A stretch of DNA of 62,587 bases from Yoonia sp. (GCF_017854415.1 NZ_JAFMHR010000002.1:1-62587); one strand, 5' to 3'; numbered from the stretch's first letter, positions 50,608-60,207 are shown. Notes: a model not told the origin generated them from the sequence alone. Translations and numbers: made by a program.

Positions 50608-52926
50608 CTATTCGCCGTAGGGAATCCAGATGTTTTTGACCTCTGTTGCGGCGGTAAGGTATTCCTTCGTGGTCGGGGATAATGCTTGACCGTTGTTGAC
50701 CCATGTCCGTTTGAGGTTGCCTGCGCTGGCTTTTTCAATTTGGGCTGAAAGGTCAGTGCTAGAGAAGGACCAGATGGCATCGATATCAAGGTGCTTGGCC
50801 AACGTTGGAGCGAGTTGCGCATGGCTGCCAGTGATGATGTTCACGACGCCCGCAGGCACGTCCGAGGTTTCGAGCACTTGATAGAAATCTGACGCGGCCA
50901 AGGGGAAGGGCTCGCTTGCGACAAGGACCACGCGGTTGCCCATCGCGATGGCAGGGGCCATTGCGTTGACCAGTCCAGCAAGGGGGGCTGCATCATCACA
51001 TAGCACGCCAATTGTGCCGACAGGTTCTTTCATTGCCAACGCGACCCCGCGAATGGGAACGCCGTGCGCTTGGCCGTCATATTTGTCTGCCCAAGCCGCA
51101 TAGGTGAACAATGTGCGGATCGCGGTTTCTACTTCGTCTGCACCGGATCGTTTGCCTGTCATGTTGTTGATGCGGGTCGCGAATTCGTCCGTCCGTGCTG
51201 ATAGGTTCTCGGCGATGTAGTAAAGGATTTGAGCGCGCAGATGCCCTGTGGTTTTGGACCAGCCCTTTGCCGCATTACATGCTTCAACCGCGTTGCGGAT
51301 GTCTTTGCGGTTGGCGACTGACGTATGCCCCAACAGTTTACCACGCGGGCTAAAGACCGGATTGGAGTAGCCTCCATCTGGGCGTGATTGTTTGCCGCCG
51401 ATATACAGTTTCGCGGTTCGGTCGAGTGGATCGGCAGGGTGGCCGTCTTGGGTCGTGAACGCTTCGATTTTCTCAAGCGGTTTATGCGTGCCTTTTGGTT
51501 TGGTGTAACCCGCAAGACCTTCCCAGCCGCCTTCGCGTCCAAAGCCGCTTTCGCGTACGCCGCCGAAACCGGCGGCCGCGTCCATCATGTTCGTGCCGTT
51601 GATCCAGACGATGCCCGCGACCAGTTTAGGCGCGATATCCAAAGCCAGATTAATGTTTTCCGACCAGACTGATGCCGCCAATCCATAGCGTGTATTATTG
51701 GCAATTTCGACCGCCTCGGACGGTGTCCGAAAGGTTGTCGCTACCAGTACTGGGCCAAAGATTTCTTCCTGCATCAGGGTCGATGCGGGTGACAAACCTG
51801 TGATTAATGTCGGCGGGTAGAAGCAGCCTTCGGGCGCTTTGGTCTGATAGATTTCGCCTTCGGTATTCGCGTCCACCATCTTGGTGATCTGCGCCAATTG
51901 GACAGGGTCCACGATCGCACCCACATCGATGCATTTGTCCAAAGGGTCGCCGATACGCAGCCCGTCCATGCGGGATTTCAGCTTGGTATAGAATTTATCT
52001 GCGATCCCTTCTTGGACCAGCAGGCGTGACCCTGCACAGCAAACCTGGCCTTGGTTGAACCAGATTGCATCCACTAGACCTTCGACGGCGGAATCGAGGT
52101 CTGCATCCTCAAACACGATGTAGGGGGATTTTCCGCCCAGTTCGAGGGACAGTGCCTTGCCGCTACCTGCGGTGGCTTCGCGGATTTTGCGGCCAACCTC
52201 TGTTGACCCCGTGAAGGCGATTTTGTCGACGTCAGATTCTACCAGTGCAGCCCCTGTTTCGCCGTCACCAGTGATGATGTTCACGACACCGGGCGGCACA
52301 CCTGCCTCTGTACAGATTTCGGCGAAAATCATCGCTGTGAGTGGCGTGTATTCTGCGGGTTTCAAGACAACGGTGTTGCCCATCGCCAAGGCAGGCGCGA
52401 TTTTCCATGCCAGCATCAGCAGTGGAAAATTCCATGGGATAATTTGACCGCAAACACCCAATGCTGCGCGGTCCGGCAGTTCGGCTTTCATTAGTTGGGC
52501 AAAGCCCGCGTGATGGTAGAAGTGCCGGATTGCCAATGGCACATCAATATCGCGGCTTTCGCGGATCGGTTTGCCGTTATCAAGCGTTTCCATGACTGCC
52601 AGCAAGCGGCTGTGTTTTTGCATCAACCGCGCGATGGCATAGAGAACACGCGCGCGTTTATGGCCGGACTTTGCCCAAGCTGGCTGCGCTTTGCGTGCGG
52701 CAGCGACGGCCAAAGCGACCTCGTCGGCTGTGCCTTTGGTCACGCCCGCCAGCTTGACGCCTGTAGCGGGATTGGTTGTCGCGAAATCATCGCGGAGCGC
52801 GCCCCATTTGCCGTTGATGTAGTGGCCAGCGATACCGCCGCGATCTGCAAGCCACGCCAGCGCTTCGGCGCTGCTTTCGGGGGCAGGGCCGTAGTCCATG
52901 GTGTCAAAAATCTCTTTAATGGTCAT
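50608..52926 (-). CDS. ALDH16-type fused aldehyde dehydrogenase
   Basis: 772 residues made of two ALDH modules. The first (about 1-480) is complete: GNTVVLKPAEYTP, FTGSTEVGRKI, the Glu in LELGGKSPYIVFEDAD and the nucleophile Cys in GQVCCAGSR. The second (about 510-772) keeps parts of the fold (GVLCDDAAPLAGLVNAMAPAIAMG, DVPAGVVNIITG) but lacks the Cys motif, as in ALDH16 enzymes, where the C-terminal domain is inactive and structural. It should oxidise aldehydes with NAD. It lies three bases after deoC, whose acetaldehyde product is a natural substrate. No strong ribosome-binding site was checked beyond the gene start. Confidence 0.88.
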   Translation of the reverse strand: MTIKEIFDTMDYGPAPESSAEALAWLADRGGIAGHYINGKWGALRDDFATTNPATGVKLAGVTKGTADEVALAVAAARKAQPAWAKSGHKRARVLYAIARLMQKHSRLLAVMETLDNGKPIRESRDIDVPLAIRHFYHHAGFAQLMKAELPDRAALGVCGQIIPWNFPLLMLAWKIAPALAMGNTVVLKPAEYTPLTAMIFAEICTEAGVPPGVVNIITGDGETGAALVESDVDKIAFTGSTEVGRKIREATAGSGKALSLELGGKSPYIVFEDADLDSAVEGLVDAIWFNQGQVCCAGSRLLVQEGIADKFYTKLKSRMDGLRIGDPLDKCIDVGAIVDPVQLAQITKMVDANTEGEIYQTKAPEGCFYPPTLITGLSPASTLMQEEIFGPVLVATTFRTPSEAVEIANNTRYGLAASVWSENINLALDIAPKLVAGIVWINGTNMMDAAAGFGGVRESGFGREGGWEGLAGYTKPKGTHKPLEKIEAFTTQDGHPADPLDRTAKLYIGGKQSRPDGGYSNPVFSPRGKLLGHTSVANRKDIRNAVEACNAAKGWSKTTGHLRAQILYYIAENLSARTDEFATRINNMTGKRSGADEVETAIRTLFTYAAWADKYDGQAHGVPIRGVALAMKEPVGTIGVLCDDAAPLAGLVNAMAPAIAMGNRVVLVASEPFPLAASDFYQVLETSDVPAGVVNIITGSHAQLAPTLAKHLDIDAIWSFSSTDLSAQIEKASAGNLKRTWVNNGQALSPTTKEYLTAATEVKNIWIPYGE

Positions 52927-52929
52927 GGC

Positions 52930-53925
52930 TTATCCAATCGCGTGCCGCCACTGGGCCGAATAGGCCCCCGTGACGTGATGTTCGAGTTGCCGTTCAATGT
53001 CGCCCAGCAAGCTGGATGCGCCAAAGCGGAAAAGGTCGGGTTGTAGCCAGCGGTCGCCCAGTTCGTCTTTGATCATGCTGAGGTAGACCAATGCGTCTTT
53101 GGCTTTTGAAATTCCGCCAGCGGGCTTGTAGCCAACTTTGATGCCTGTCCGGTCCTGGTAATCGCGGATTGCACGGATCATCGTTAGCGTGACTGGCAAG
53201 GTTGCGTTTACAGGCTCTTTCCCAGTCGATGTCTTGATGAAATCAGCACCAGCCATCATGCAGACCAATGATGCGCGGGCAACGTTGCGAAGGGTCCCAA
53301 GTTCGCCCGTCGCGAGGATCGCTTTTACGTGTGCATCACCGCAAGCGGCGCGCATTTCGCGCATTTCATCATAAAGTGCTTGCCAGTTGCCGGTCAGCAC
53401 ATGGCGGCGGCTGATCACGATGTCGATCTCTTGCGCGCCTGCGGCTACGCTGTCACCGATTTCGGCGATACGCAGGTGGAAAGGTGACAGGCCCGCGGGA
53501 AATCCGGTCGAAACCGCAGCCACAGGAATGTTCGTGCCTTGCAGTGCATCAACTGCCGTTGCGACCATATCGTGGTAAACGCAGATCGCACCTGTGGTCA
53601 GCCCCTCCATACCGAGGGCCTCCAGAATATGTTGCGAAACGGGTTGGCGTGCCTTGGCACATAAGCGCCGCACGCGCCCTTCGCTGTCGTCACCCGAGAG
53701 GGTAGTCAGGTCCATCAAACTAACGGCTTTGCAAAGCCATGCGGCCTGATAATCTTTTTTGACGCTGCGCCGTCCGGGTAAAGTTTGCGCCCGGCGTTCA
53801 ATTGCAGACGTGTTGGCTTGCACCGCCATGACCCAATCAAGGTCAAGCGGCATGCCTTCGTTGCGTGCTTCATGAAGCTGCGGCAGTTGCTGCGTCGTCA
53901 GCGTTGAGGATTGGGTGGTTTGCAA
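52930..53925 (-). CDS. deoC: Deoxyribose-phosphate aldolase DeoC
   Basis: About 331 residues of the class I aldolase family. The Schiff-base lysine is in FIKTSTGKE and the second Lys in VGYKPAGGISKAKDA. It splits 2-deoxyribose 5-phosphate to acetaldehyde and glyceraldehyde 3-phosphate. It carries an N-terminal extension of about 60 residues relative to E. coli DeoC. The track start is 24 codons early; GGAGG five bases before TTG at 53925 is the better start. Upstream is an AraC regulator gene; downstream, coupled, is the ALDH16-type gene. Confidence 0.88.
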   Translation of the reverse strand: MQTTQSSTLTTQQLPQLHEARNEGMPLDLDWVMAVQANTSAIERRAQTLPGRRSVKKDYQAAWLCKAVSLMDLTTLSGDDSEGRVRRLCAKARQPVSQHILEALGMEGLTTGAICVYHDMVATAVDALQGTNIPVAAVSTGFPAGLSPFHLRIAEIGDSVAAGAQEIDIVISRRHVLTGNWQALYDEMREMRAACGDAHVKAILATGELGTLRNVARASLVCMMAGADFIKTSTGKEPVNATLPVTLTMIRAIRDYQDRTGIKVGYKPAGGISKAKDALVYLSMIKDELGDRWLQPDLFRFGASSLLGDIERQLEHHVTGAYSAQWRHAIG

Positions 53926-54040
53926 GGGAGCCTCCTGCGGTACCGGATAAGGGTCGCACTTTGACTTTGTCTTGGCAAGTTTTGTCCAAATGGTCAAATT
54001 ATTTTAACGGGTCACGCGGCGCATTGCCTGCGACCTCGCG

Positions 54041-54874
54041 TCAGTTGGGCTGAACGACGTCGCGCTGCAACTTTTGACGGTATTGCAAGGGGGTGACGCC
54101 ATAAGCGGCCCGAAACAGCTTATGGAAATGCGACATGTTGGGAATACCGCATTCAGCGGCTATTTCACTGATCGCTTCGCTGTCAGTTGTTAGCGCACGG
54201 GCTGCATGGGTCATCCGAATGGTGTTCACGTAATCCGAAGGCGTCTGACCAAGGTATTTGCGCATCATCCGGCTGACATGCGGATGTGCTTTGCCTGCCT
54301 GTGCTACCAACCCAGCAGACCCTGCACGGAAAACTTCGGGATCATTTGCAGCAAGGCATGCTTGCGCAAGCCATGCCGGAACATCTGCTGCGAACGCTTC
54401 CGCAGTCAGGTCCGCGCAAAGTGGCAGCAGGAATGCTTCGGCGGCAAGAGTATCGCCCAAGCTACGTTCCAATTGAACGGCTGCATGGTTTAATGCCGCC
54501 AACTGCCGAATATCCCGATGGACTTGGACGGGGCCGGTTTTGGACCAAAACAGATGGCCGTTTACGCTGGGGTGCCGTTTGGCCAAAGACTTGATCGTCT
54601 GGGGATGAAAACAGATCGAGACTACTAGTGCATGTTCCCCACGCCCTTGCAGGGCATGTGTTTGACCGGGCTGGATGAAAACAACATCGCCTTCGGTCAG
54701 GGTCACGACTTTGCCCTCAAGATGATGACGTATCTTGCCGTTTTGCACCCAGACCAATTCAAAAAAGTCGTGGCCATGCAATGTCCGCGGGCGCGCAGTG
54801 GTTAGCGTTGCGCGCGTGAGGTGGGACTGGGCACCAGCTATTAGAATATCTTTGTGGCGAAGAATTTGCGTCAT
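54041..54874 (-). CDS. AraC-family transcriptional regulator with cupin sensor
   Basis: 277 residues. The N-terminal 100 residues are an AraC-type cupin ([30 protein letters not shown]); the C-terminal 100 hold the double HTH ([33 protein letters not shown]). The next gene on the same strand is deoC, 115 bases on, so it may control deoC-ALDH16 through an unknown sugar or aldehyde signal. It diverges from rpe across about 111 bases. Confidence 0.85.
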   Translation of the reverse strand: MTQILRHKDILIAGAQSHLTRATLTTARPRTLHGHDFFELVWVQNGKIRHHLEGKVVTLTEGDVVFIQPGQTHALQGRGEHALVVSICFHPQTIKSLAKRHPSVNGHLFWSKTGPVQVHRDIRQLAALNHAAVQLERSLGDTLAAEAFLLPLCADLTAEAFAADVPAWLAQACLAANDPEVFRAGSAGLVAQAGKAHPHVSRMMRKYLGQTPSDYVNTIRMTHAARALTTDSEAISEIAAECGIPNMSHFHKLFRAAYGVTPLQYRQKLQRDVVQPN

Positions 54875-54985
54875 AAGTGCACTCTAGCACCGAATTTGCT
54901 GCACTGCAGCATGAAAATGTATCAGCTCGTGACAAACTGTACGTGTCAGGGTATCGCGTGGCCAACAAATCGCATGAGGTATGCC

Positions 54986-55666
54986 ATGACTTTTGACCGT
55001 TCCATCAAGATCGCCCCGTCGATCCTATCCGCTGACTTCGCCAATTTCGGGGCCGAGTGCGAAGCCATCGAAGCGCAAGGCGCCGATTGGGTGCATGTTG
55101 ACGTTATGGATGGGCATTTTGTCCCCAATATCACCTTTGGTCCAGCGATCTGCGCCGCGATCCGCCCGCATATCAAAGGCGTCATGGACGTGCATCTGAT
55201 GATTTCGCCTGTTGATCAGTACATTGAAGGCTTTGCCAACGCGGGTGCGGACATCATTACTGCCCACGTTGAGGCAGGCCCGCATATCCACCGCACACTG
55301 CAAGCAATCCGCGGTGCAGGTGCAAAGGCGGGTGTCGCGCTGAACCCCGGCACACCTGCGTCATCAATTGAGACATTGCTTGATATGGTAGATCTGGTTT
55401 GCGTGATGACAGTGAACCCCGGTTTTGGCGGGCAAAAGTTCATAAACAGCCAAGTCGAAAAGGTACGCGAGCTGCGCGCGATGATCGGTGATCGTCCAAT
55501 TCATATCGAGATTGACGGTGGTGTCGATCCGACCACTGCGCCCTTGGTTGCAGCGGCTGGTGCGGATGTACTGGTGGCAGGATCTGCGGTTTTCCGTGGC
55601 GGGTCTGTCAGCAACCCTGCGCCATACGGTGAGAATATTCGCGCAATCCGGGCTGCTGCGGAATAA
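54986..55666 (+). CDS. rpe: Ribulose-phosphate 3-epimerase
   Basis: About 226 residues, TIM barrel. [14 protein letters not shown] at the start, [17 protein letters not shown] near 33, and [16 protein letters not shown] near 135 are diagnostic, with metal-binding His/Asp residues in place. It interconverts ribulose 5-phosphate and xylulose 5-phosphate. GAGG precedes the ATG at 54986; the track start is 44 codons earlier. A strong hairpin follows the stop. Confidence 0.95.
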   Translation: MTFDRSIKIAPSILSADFANFGAECEAIEAQGADWVHVDVMDGHFVPNITFGPAICAAIRPHIKGVMDVHLMISPVDQYIEGFANAGADIITAHVEAGPHIHRTLQAIRGAGAKAGVALNPGTPASSIETLLDMVDLVCVMTVNPGFGGQKFINSQVEKVRELRAMIGDRPIHIEIDGGVDPTTAPLVAAAGADVLVAGSAVFRGGSVSNPAPYGENIRAIRAAAE

Positions 55667-55680
55667 TCACGCAAAGAAAA

Positions 55681-55706
55681 GCCCCCTGAGCTTTGTGCTA
55701 GGGGGC
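55681..55706. terminator. Bidirectional terminator between rpe and bhcD
   Basis: GCCCCCT and AGGGGGC pair around a 12-base loop. On the minus strand the stem is followed by TTTTCTTT, a good intrinsic terminator for bhcD; for rpe the T run is weaker but the stem is strong. Confidence 0.8.
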
Positions 55707-55717
55707 TCAATTCCGTC

Positions 55718-56683
55718 TTAAAAGTCGACTTCGATCGCGATGCCTTGCGCAATCGCCAATTTCACGATGCTTGCTGCAACCGCAAGATCCTGCAGGCCGA
55801 CACCTGTGCCGTCAAACAAAGTGATTTCGTCGTCTGACGTGCGCCCCGGATGCGTGCCATTGATGACCGCACCCAATTCGTTCACGTCGCTTTGCTTGAT
55901 CAAACCTGCGGCAATGGCATGCTGCGCCTCGCCGATGCTGATGGATTGCGCGACTTCGTCGGTGAAAACGGTTGCTTGCGCAAGAAGTGCTGTTTCAAGC
56001 TCTTGCTTGCCCTTTGTGTCAGTCCCCATGCAGGCAACATGTGTGCCCGGGCTGATATGCTTGGCCATGACTGTGGGGGCAAAGGTCGACGTGATCGAAA
56101 TCACGACATCGGCTTCGACCATGCCCTCTAGCGCGACCGCTTCAAAAGGCACGCCAGCTTCATTTGCAATCTTTTCAATGTTGGGCAGCATTTCTGGATG
56201 ATAGTTCCAGCCGATGACTTTCTCGAACTCACGTTGCTCAAGGGCAGCACGCAACTGGAATGTCGCCTGATGACCTGCGCCAACCATACCCATGACTTTC
56301 GCGTCTTTACGGGCCAAATGCTTGATCGAAACAGAGGACGCCGCAGCCGTCCGCAACGCCGTCAGCAGATTACCACCGACCATTGCGCTGACCTTGCCGG
56401 TATCGGGATCAAACAGGAAAACCGTGGACTGGTGGTTGATCGCCCCATGCTTTTCCATGTTGTTTGGCCAGTATCCACCAGCTTTCAGACCAAGCGCCAT
56501 GCCCGCCTTGTCGAACCCGCCTTTGAAGCCATAAAGCGCGTTTTCATAGCCAATCGCTTCGCGGATAACCGGAAAGTTGTAGGCGTCGCCTTTGGACATT
56601 GCGGCGAACACATTTTCAACGGCTGTAAACGCATCGGCGCGTGTTAGCAGGGCTGCGATCTCTTTTTCAGGGACAATATACAT
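55718..56683 (-). CDS. bhcD: Iminosuccinate reductase BhcD
   Basis: 321 residues of the ornithine cyclodeaminase/mu-crystallin family (GGYWPNNMEKHG, MVGAGHQATFQLRAAL with the NAD-binding motif, DTGKVSAMVGGNLLTALRTAAAS). In the beta-hydroxyaspartate cycle it reduces iminosuccinate to L-aspartate with NADH. The bhcABCD gene order, with BhcC, BhcB and BhcA upstream, makes this assignment strong; an ornithine cyclodeaminase would be the alternative in isolation. It is separated from bhcC by 88 bases with a hairpin and a repeat, while the other genes are packed closely, so its expression may be set separately. Confidence 0.9.
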   Translation of the reverse strand: MYIVPEKEIAALLTRADAFTAVENVFAAMSKGDAYNFPVIREAIGYENALYGFKGGFDKAGMALGLKAGGYWPNNMEKHGAINHQSTVFLFDPDTGKVSAMVGGNLLTALRTAAASSVSIKHLARKDAKVMGMVGAGHQATFQLRAALEQREFEKVIGWNYHPEMLPNIEKIANEAGVPFEAVALEGMVEADVVISITSTFAPTVMAKHISPGTHVACMGTDTKGKQELETALLAQATVFTDEVAQSISIGEAQHAIAAGLIKQSDVNELGAVINGTHPGRTSDDEITLFDGTGVGLQDLAVAASIVKLAIAQGIAIEVDF

Positions 56684-56703
56684 CGTGGTTTTCCTTGCAA
56701 AAC

Positions 56704-56726
56704 GGGCCGGTCTGAACGACCGACCC
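56704..56726 (-). terminator. Hairpin between bhcC and bhcD
   Basis: On the minus strand GGGTCGGTC and GACCGGCCC pair with one G-T wobble around GTTCA, followed by CGTTTTG. It lies 20 bases upstream of the bhcD start, so it may be a partial terminator or a processing site that lowers or sets bhcD expression. Confidence 0.5.
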
Positions 56727-56768
56727 TGACTTCTTTTTTCCTAAGTAAACTTCCCCCGGAGGGTCCGA
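56727..56768 (-). repeat. Dispersed repeat after bhcC
   Basis: The minus strand reads GCATCGGACCCTCCGGGGGAAGTTTACTTAGGAAAAAAGAAGTCA, three bases after the bhcC stop. It has the CTCCGG hairpin, T-rich centre and AGAAG end of the family, in the same direction as bhcC. Confidence 0.6.
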
Positions 56769-56771
56769 TGC

Positions 56772-57935
56772 TTAGTATGCTTTACCGCGTGCAGATACGG
56801 GCCACAGCGTTTCGACCTTGCCGTTGCGCACACCGACGTACCAGTCATGCACGTTGCACGTCGGGTCACAGTGACCTGGAACCAGCTTGAGCTTGTCATT
56901 GACCTTCAACACACCGTCGGGGTCAGCAACAACGCCGTGCTCGTCCGAACATTTGACATATTCGACATCGGTGCGGCCATAGATCGTTGGCAAGCCACTA
57001 TCGACGGACTGCGCTTTGAGGCCCGCATCAACGATAGCTTTGTCGGCCTTTGCGTGGCTCATCACGGATGTCAGGATGAACAGCGCGTTCTCCCACTCGC
57101 CTTGGTCGATGCGGTTGCCGTCCTTATCAAGGATACGGCCATAGTCGGCGTCCATGAAGGCATATGACCCACACTGCAATTCGTTGAAAACGTTTGACTC
57201 ACTCTCAAAGTAATATGAACCAGTGCCGCCACCGCCAACGATGTCGCACTCAAGCCCAGCGGCTTTCAGCAGGTCGACGCTTTCACGTACTTGTTCAATC
57301 GCGATTGCGGTTTTGCCCTGACGGTCCTCATACGAGTCCATGTGCTGCATGGCACCTTGGTAGGCTTGGATGCCCGCAAACTTGAGGCCCTCTGCCGCGT
57401 CGATTGCAATCGCAAGATCAACAACCGGCTGACCAAATTGCACACCGCAACGGCCTGCGCCTACGTCGATTTCAACAAGACATTCGATCTGCGTGCCATG
57501 CTTCATTGCAGCAGCTGACAAGTCTGCCACGTTGTCGATATCGTCGACGCAGCAGATAGCGCGTGCGCCTAGCTTCGGCAGACGTGCCAAACGGTCAATT
57601 TTTTCCGGCTGGCGTACTTGGTTGGAAACCAGCACGTCCTTGATGCCACCACGTGCGAACACTTCGGCTTCGGATACTTTCTGGCAGCACACACCGACAG
57701 AACCACCCAGCTTTTCTTGCAGCAGCGCCACGTCGACAGATTTGTGCATCTTGCCGTGCACGCGGTGACGCATGCCGTGTGATTTTGCGAAATCACCCAT
57801 CTTTTTGATGTTCCGCTCTAGCGCGTCCAGATCAAGCACAAGGCAAGGTGTCGCAATATCGGCTTCGTCCATACCAGGCAGGGCAGGCACGTCGTAGCCG
57901 ACTTCGAGGTCTTTAAGATTGCTCATATCGTTCAT
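56772..57935 (-). CDS. bhcC: beta-Hydroxyaspartate aldolase BhcC
   Basis: About 387 residues of the D-threonine aldolase/alanine racemase-like fold III family. PLP-binding and catalytic features include a Lys in HGKMHKSVDVALL (about residue 53), VGGGGTGSYY and the late HCDPTCN metal or catalytic site. It joins glycine and glyoxylate to give (2R,3S)-beta-hydroxyaspartate. The chosen ATG (MNDMSN) has AAGGGAG upstream. It follows bhcB by 14 bases. The product length agrees with characterised BhcC. Confidence 0.9.
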   Translation of the reverse strand: MNDMSNLKDLEVGYDVPALPGMDEADIATPCLVLDLDALERNIKKMGDFAKSHGMRHRVHGKMHKSVDVALLQEKLGGSVGVCCQKVSEAEVFARGGIKDVLVSNQVRQPEKIDRLARLPKLGARAICCVDDIDNVADLSAAAMKHGTQIECLVEIDVGAGRCGVQFGQPVVDLAIAIDAAEGLKFAGIQAYQGAMQHMDSYEDRQGKTAIAIEQVRESVDLLKAAGLECDIVGGGGTGSYYFESESNVFNELQCGSYAFMDADYGRILDKDGNRIDQGEWENALFILTSVMSHAKADKAIVDAGLKAQSVDSGLPTIYGRTDVEYVKCSDEHGVVADPDGVLKVNDKLKLVPGHCDPTCNVHDWYVGVRNGKVETLWPVSARGKAY

Positions 57936-57949
57936 GGTCTTCTCTCCCT

Positions 57950-58918
57950 TTAACCTTGCATCCAAGGTAGTTTGTCGAGGTCTACGTTACCGCCAGTTAC
58001 GACGACGCCAACGCGTTTGCCTTTAAAAAATTCACGGTTCTTGATGATGGTGGCCAGCGGCACGGCACAGCTAGGTTCCATCACGATCTTCATGCGCTGC
58101 CACGTCAGTTTCATTGCGTCGATGATTTCCTGCTCGGAGGCAGTAAAGATTTCGGTCACATGGTTGCTGACAAAGTGCCACGTCAGGTCCTTCAAAGGAA
58201 CCTTAAGGCCGTCCGCAACCGTCACAGGCGCATCATCAGCGATGATGTGACCCGCTTTAAAGCTGCGGTATGCATCATCAGCCTGTTCCGGCTCTGACGC
58301 AATGATCTGCACTTCGGGCGCAATGTTAGACAATGTCAGGCAAGTACCTGAAATCATGCCGCCACCGCCGATGGGCGCCACAACCATATCAAGTCCGTGA
58401 CCGTGCTCTTCCTGCATTTGCTCCATCAGCTCTTTGCTGCAAGTTCCCTGACCCGCGATAACCCGAGGGTCATTATAAGGATGGACGAAATCCCCGCCTG
58501 TTTCAGCCTGAACACCAGCAAACACTGCTTCGCGCGAAGACGTCGACGGTTCGCATTCTGTGATGATTCCGCCATAACCTTTGACCGCATCTTTCTTTGC
58601 TTGCGGCGCAGTGCGCGGCATCACGACGTTACACGGAATGCCCCTGCGACCTGCTGCGTAAGACAGCGATAGCGCATGATTGCCGGATGAATGTGTGCAA
58701 ACACCTTTGGCAGCTGCTTCATCAGATAACCCAAAAACCGCATTGGAAGCGCCACGTACTTTGAACGCGCCGGCCTTTTGAAAGTTCTCGCATTTAAAGA
58801 ACAGTTCTGCGCCAGTCAGTTCGTTCAGGTACGTCGACGTCAGCACAGGCGTGCGGTGAATGTAGGGTTTGATACGTTCGTGGGCTTCGATCACGTCTTG
58901 GTAGGTCGGGATATACAT
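57950..58918 (-). CDS. bhcB: beta-Hydroxyaspartate dehydratase BhcB
   Basis: About 322 residues of fold-type II PLP enzyme (serine/threonine dehydratase family). The PLP lysine is in GAFKVRGASN, then THSSGNHALSLSYAAG and the phosphate-binding IGGGGMISG. It removes water from beta-hydroxyaspartate to give iminosuccinate. The track start is six codons earlier; AAGGA sits ten bases before the ATG giving MYIPTYQDV, which matches the family start, so that is used. Packed between bhcA and bhcC. Confidence 0.9.
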   Translation of the reverse strand: MYIPTYQDVIEAHERIKPYIHRTPVLTSTYLNELTGAELFFKCENFQKAGAFKVRGASNAVFGLSDEAAAKGVCTHSSGNHALSLSYAAGRRGIPCNVVMPRTAPQAKKDAVKGYGGIITECEPSTSSREAVFAGVQAETGGDFVHPYNDPRVIAGQGTCSKELMEQMQEEHGHGLDMVVAPIGGGGMISGTCLTLSNIAPEVQIIASEPEQADDAYRSFKAGHIIADDAPVTVADGLKVPLKDLTWHFVSNHVTEIFTASEQEIIDAMKLTWQRMKIVMEPSCAVPLATIIKNREFFKGKRVGVVVTGGNVDLDKLPWMQG

Positions 58919-58936
58919 TTCGTGGCTGTCCTTCAT

Positions 58937-60127
58937 TTACGCTACAACTTTGAGCGGAACAGAGATGCTGCCGCGGTAGTATTCCTGTGCTGCCGCAACA
59001 CCAGAGCCGAGTTTGATGTCGAGGCCCAAGTCAACCATACACATTTCTGCGGTGGCGATACCGGATAAAGCCATCACGTCTGTCATGCTGCCCAAGTGAC
59101 CGATGCGGAAGACCTTGCCTGCAACTTCTCCAAGGCCAGTGCCAAAGGCGACGCCGTATTTTTCTGCGGCAAGCGACACGATGTCAGTTGCGTTGAAACC
59201 TTCTGGTGTCTTGATTGCGCTGACTGTGTCTGAATACAGATCAGGCGAAGCTGCGCAAAGCTCAAGGTCCCAAGCGTGGATCGCTGCACGAATACCGGAT
59301 GCAATCCGTGTATGACGCGCAAAAACGTTATCAAGTCCCTCTTTCAGCAGAGTTTCGGTCGCCAAAAGCAATCCGTTCATCAAGCCAACAGGTGGTGTGT
59401 AAGGGAATGCGTTCGCGTTGTAGCCCTTCGTCATGTCGTTGATGTCAAAGAACGTGCGCGGCAGACCCGCAGTTTTGGTGGCATCAACAGCACGCTGGCT
59501 AAAGCCAACAATCGCCAGACCCGCAGGCAACATGAAACCCTTTTGCGATCCGGTTACGGCAACATCTACGCCCCATTCGTCAAAGCGAAAGTCCATCGAT
59601 CCGATCGAGCTTACGCCATCGACGAACAACATGGCAGGGTGCCCCGCCGCATCCATTGCGCGGCGCACGGCTGCGATGTCGGACTTTACACCAGTTGCAG
59701 TTTCATTGTGTGTGGCCAGAACTGCTTTGATCTTGTGACCTTTGTCAGCTGCCAAAATCTCTTCGTAGCGATCGGCAGGCAGGCCGTGGCCCCAGGGAGT
59801 TTCAACGATTTCGACGTTCAAACCGTGGCGCTGACACATGTCAATCCAGCGGTGGCTGAACATGCCGTTACGTGCGGCCAATACGGTGTCGCCAGCGGAC
59901 AATGTATTGGTCAGCGCTGTTTCCCAGCCGCCAGTTCCAGTCGATGGGAAGATGAACACTTCGGCAGTTTCGGACTTTAAGATTTCTTGAACGCCGGCGC
60001 GGGCTGGGTGTAGAATTTGACCAAACAAGGGTGAGCGATGGTCAATCGTTGGCATATCGCAGGCTTTGCGAATGGCCTCGGGCATATTCGTTGGGCCGGG
60101 TATAAATACTGGGTTCTGAAAACTCAT
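58937..60127 (-). CDS. bhcA: Aspartate-glyoxylate aminotransferase BhcA
   Basis: About 396 residues of the class V aminotransferase family. FIPGPTNMPEAIRKAC is near the start, FVDGVSSIGSMDFRFDEWGVDVAVTGSQKGFMLP holds the PLP lysine. It transfers the amino group of aspartate to glyoxylate, giving glycine and oxaloacetate, the first step of the cycle. GGAGG eight bases before the ATG at 60127 replaces the track start 26 codons up. It is the first gene of the bhcABCD operon, divergent from bhcR. Confidence 0.92.
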   Translation of the reverse strand: MSFQNPVFIPGPTNMPEAIRKACDMPTIDHRSPLFGQILHPARAGVQEILKSETAEVFIFPSTGTGGWETALTNTLSAGDTVLAARNGMFSHRWIDMCQRHGLNVEIVETPWGHGLPADRYEEILAADKGHKIKAVLATHNETATGVKSDIAAVRRAMDAAGHPAMLFVDGVSSIGSMDFRFDEWGVDVAVTGSQKGFMLPAGLAIVGFSQRAVDATKTAGLPRTFFDINDMTKGYNANAFPYTPPVGLMNGLLLATETLLKEGLDNVFARHTRIASGIRAAIHAWDLELCAASPDLYSDTVSAIKTPEGFNATDIVSLAAEKYGVAFGTGLGEVAGKVFRIGHLGSMTDVMALSGIATAEMCMVDLGLDIKLGSGVAAAQEYYRGSISVPLKVVA

Positions 60128-60186
60128 GGTCCGTTCCTCCATTGGATTGAGCCTGTTCTGGCAGAGGTCAGCGCGCCACTCAATTT

Positions 60187-60207
60187 TTTTGAAATTATTT
60201 TTCAAAA
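60187..60207. promoter_or_regulatory. Candidate BhcR operator 1
   Basis: TTTTGAAA and TTTCAAAA flank TTATT, an 8-5-8 palindrome in the bhcA-bhcR intergenic region, about 60 bases from the bhcA start. IclR-family regulators bind palindromes of this kind. Confidence 0.55.
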
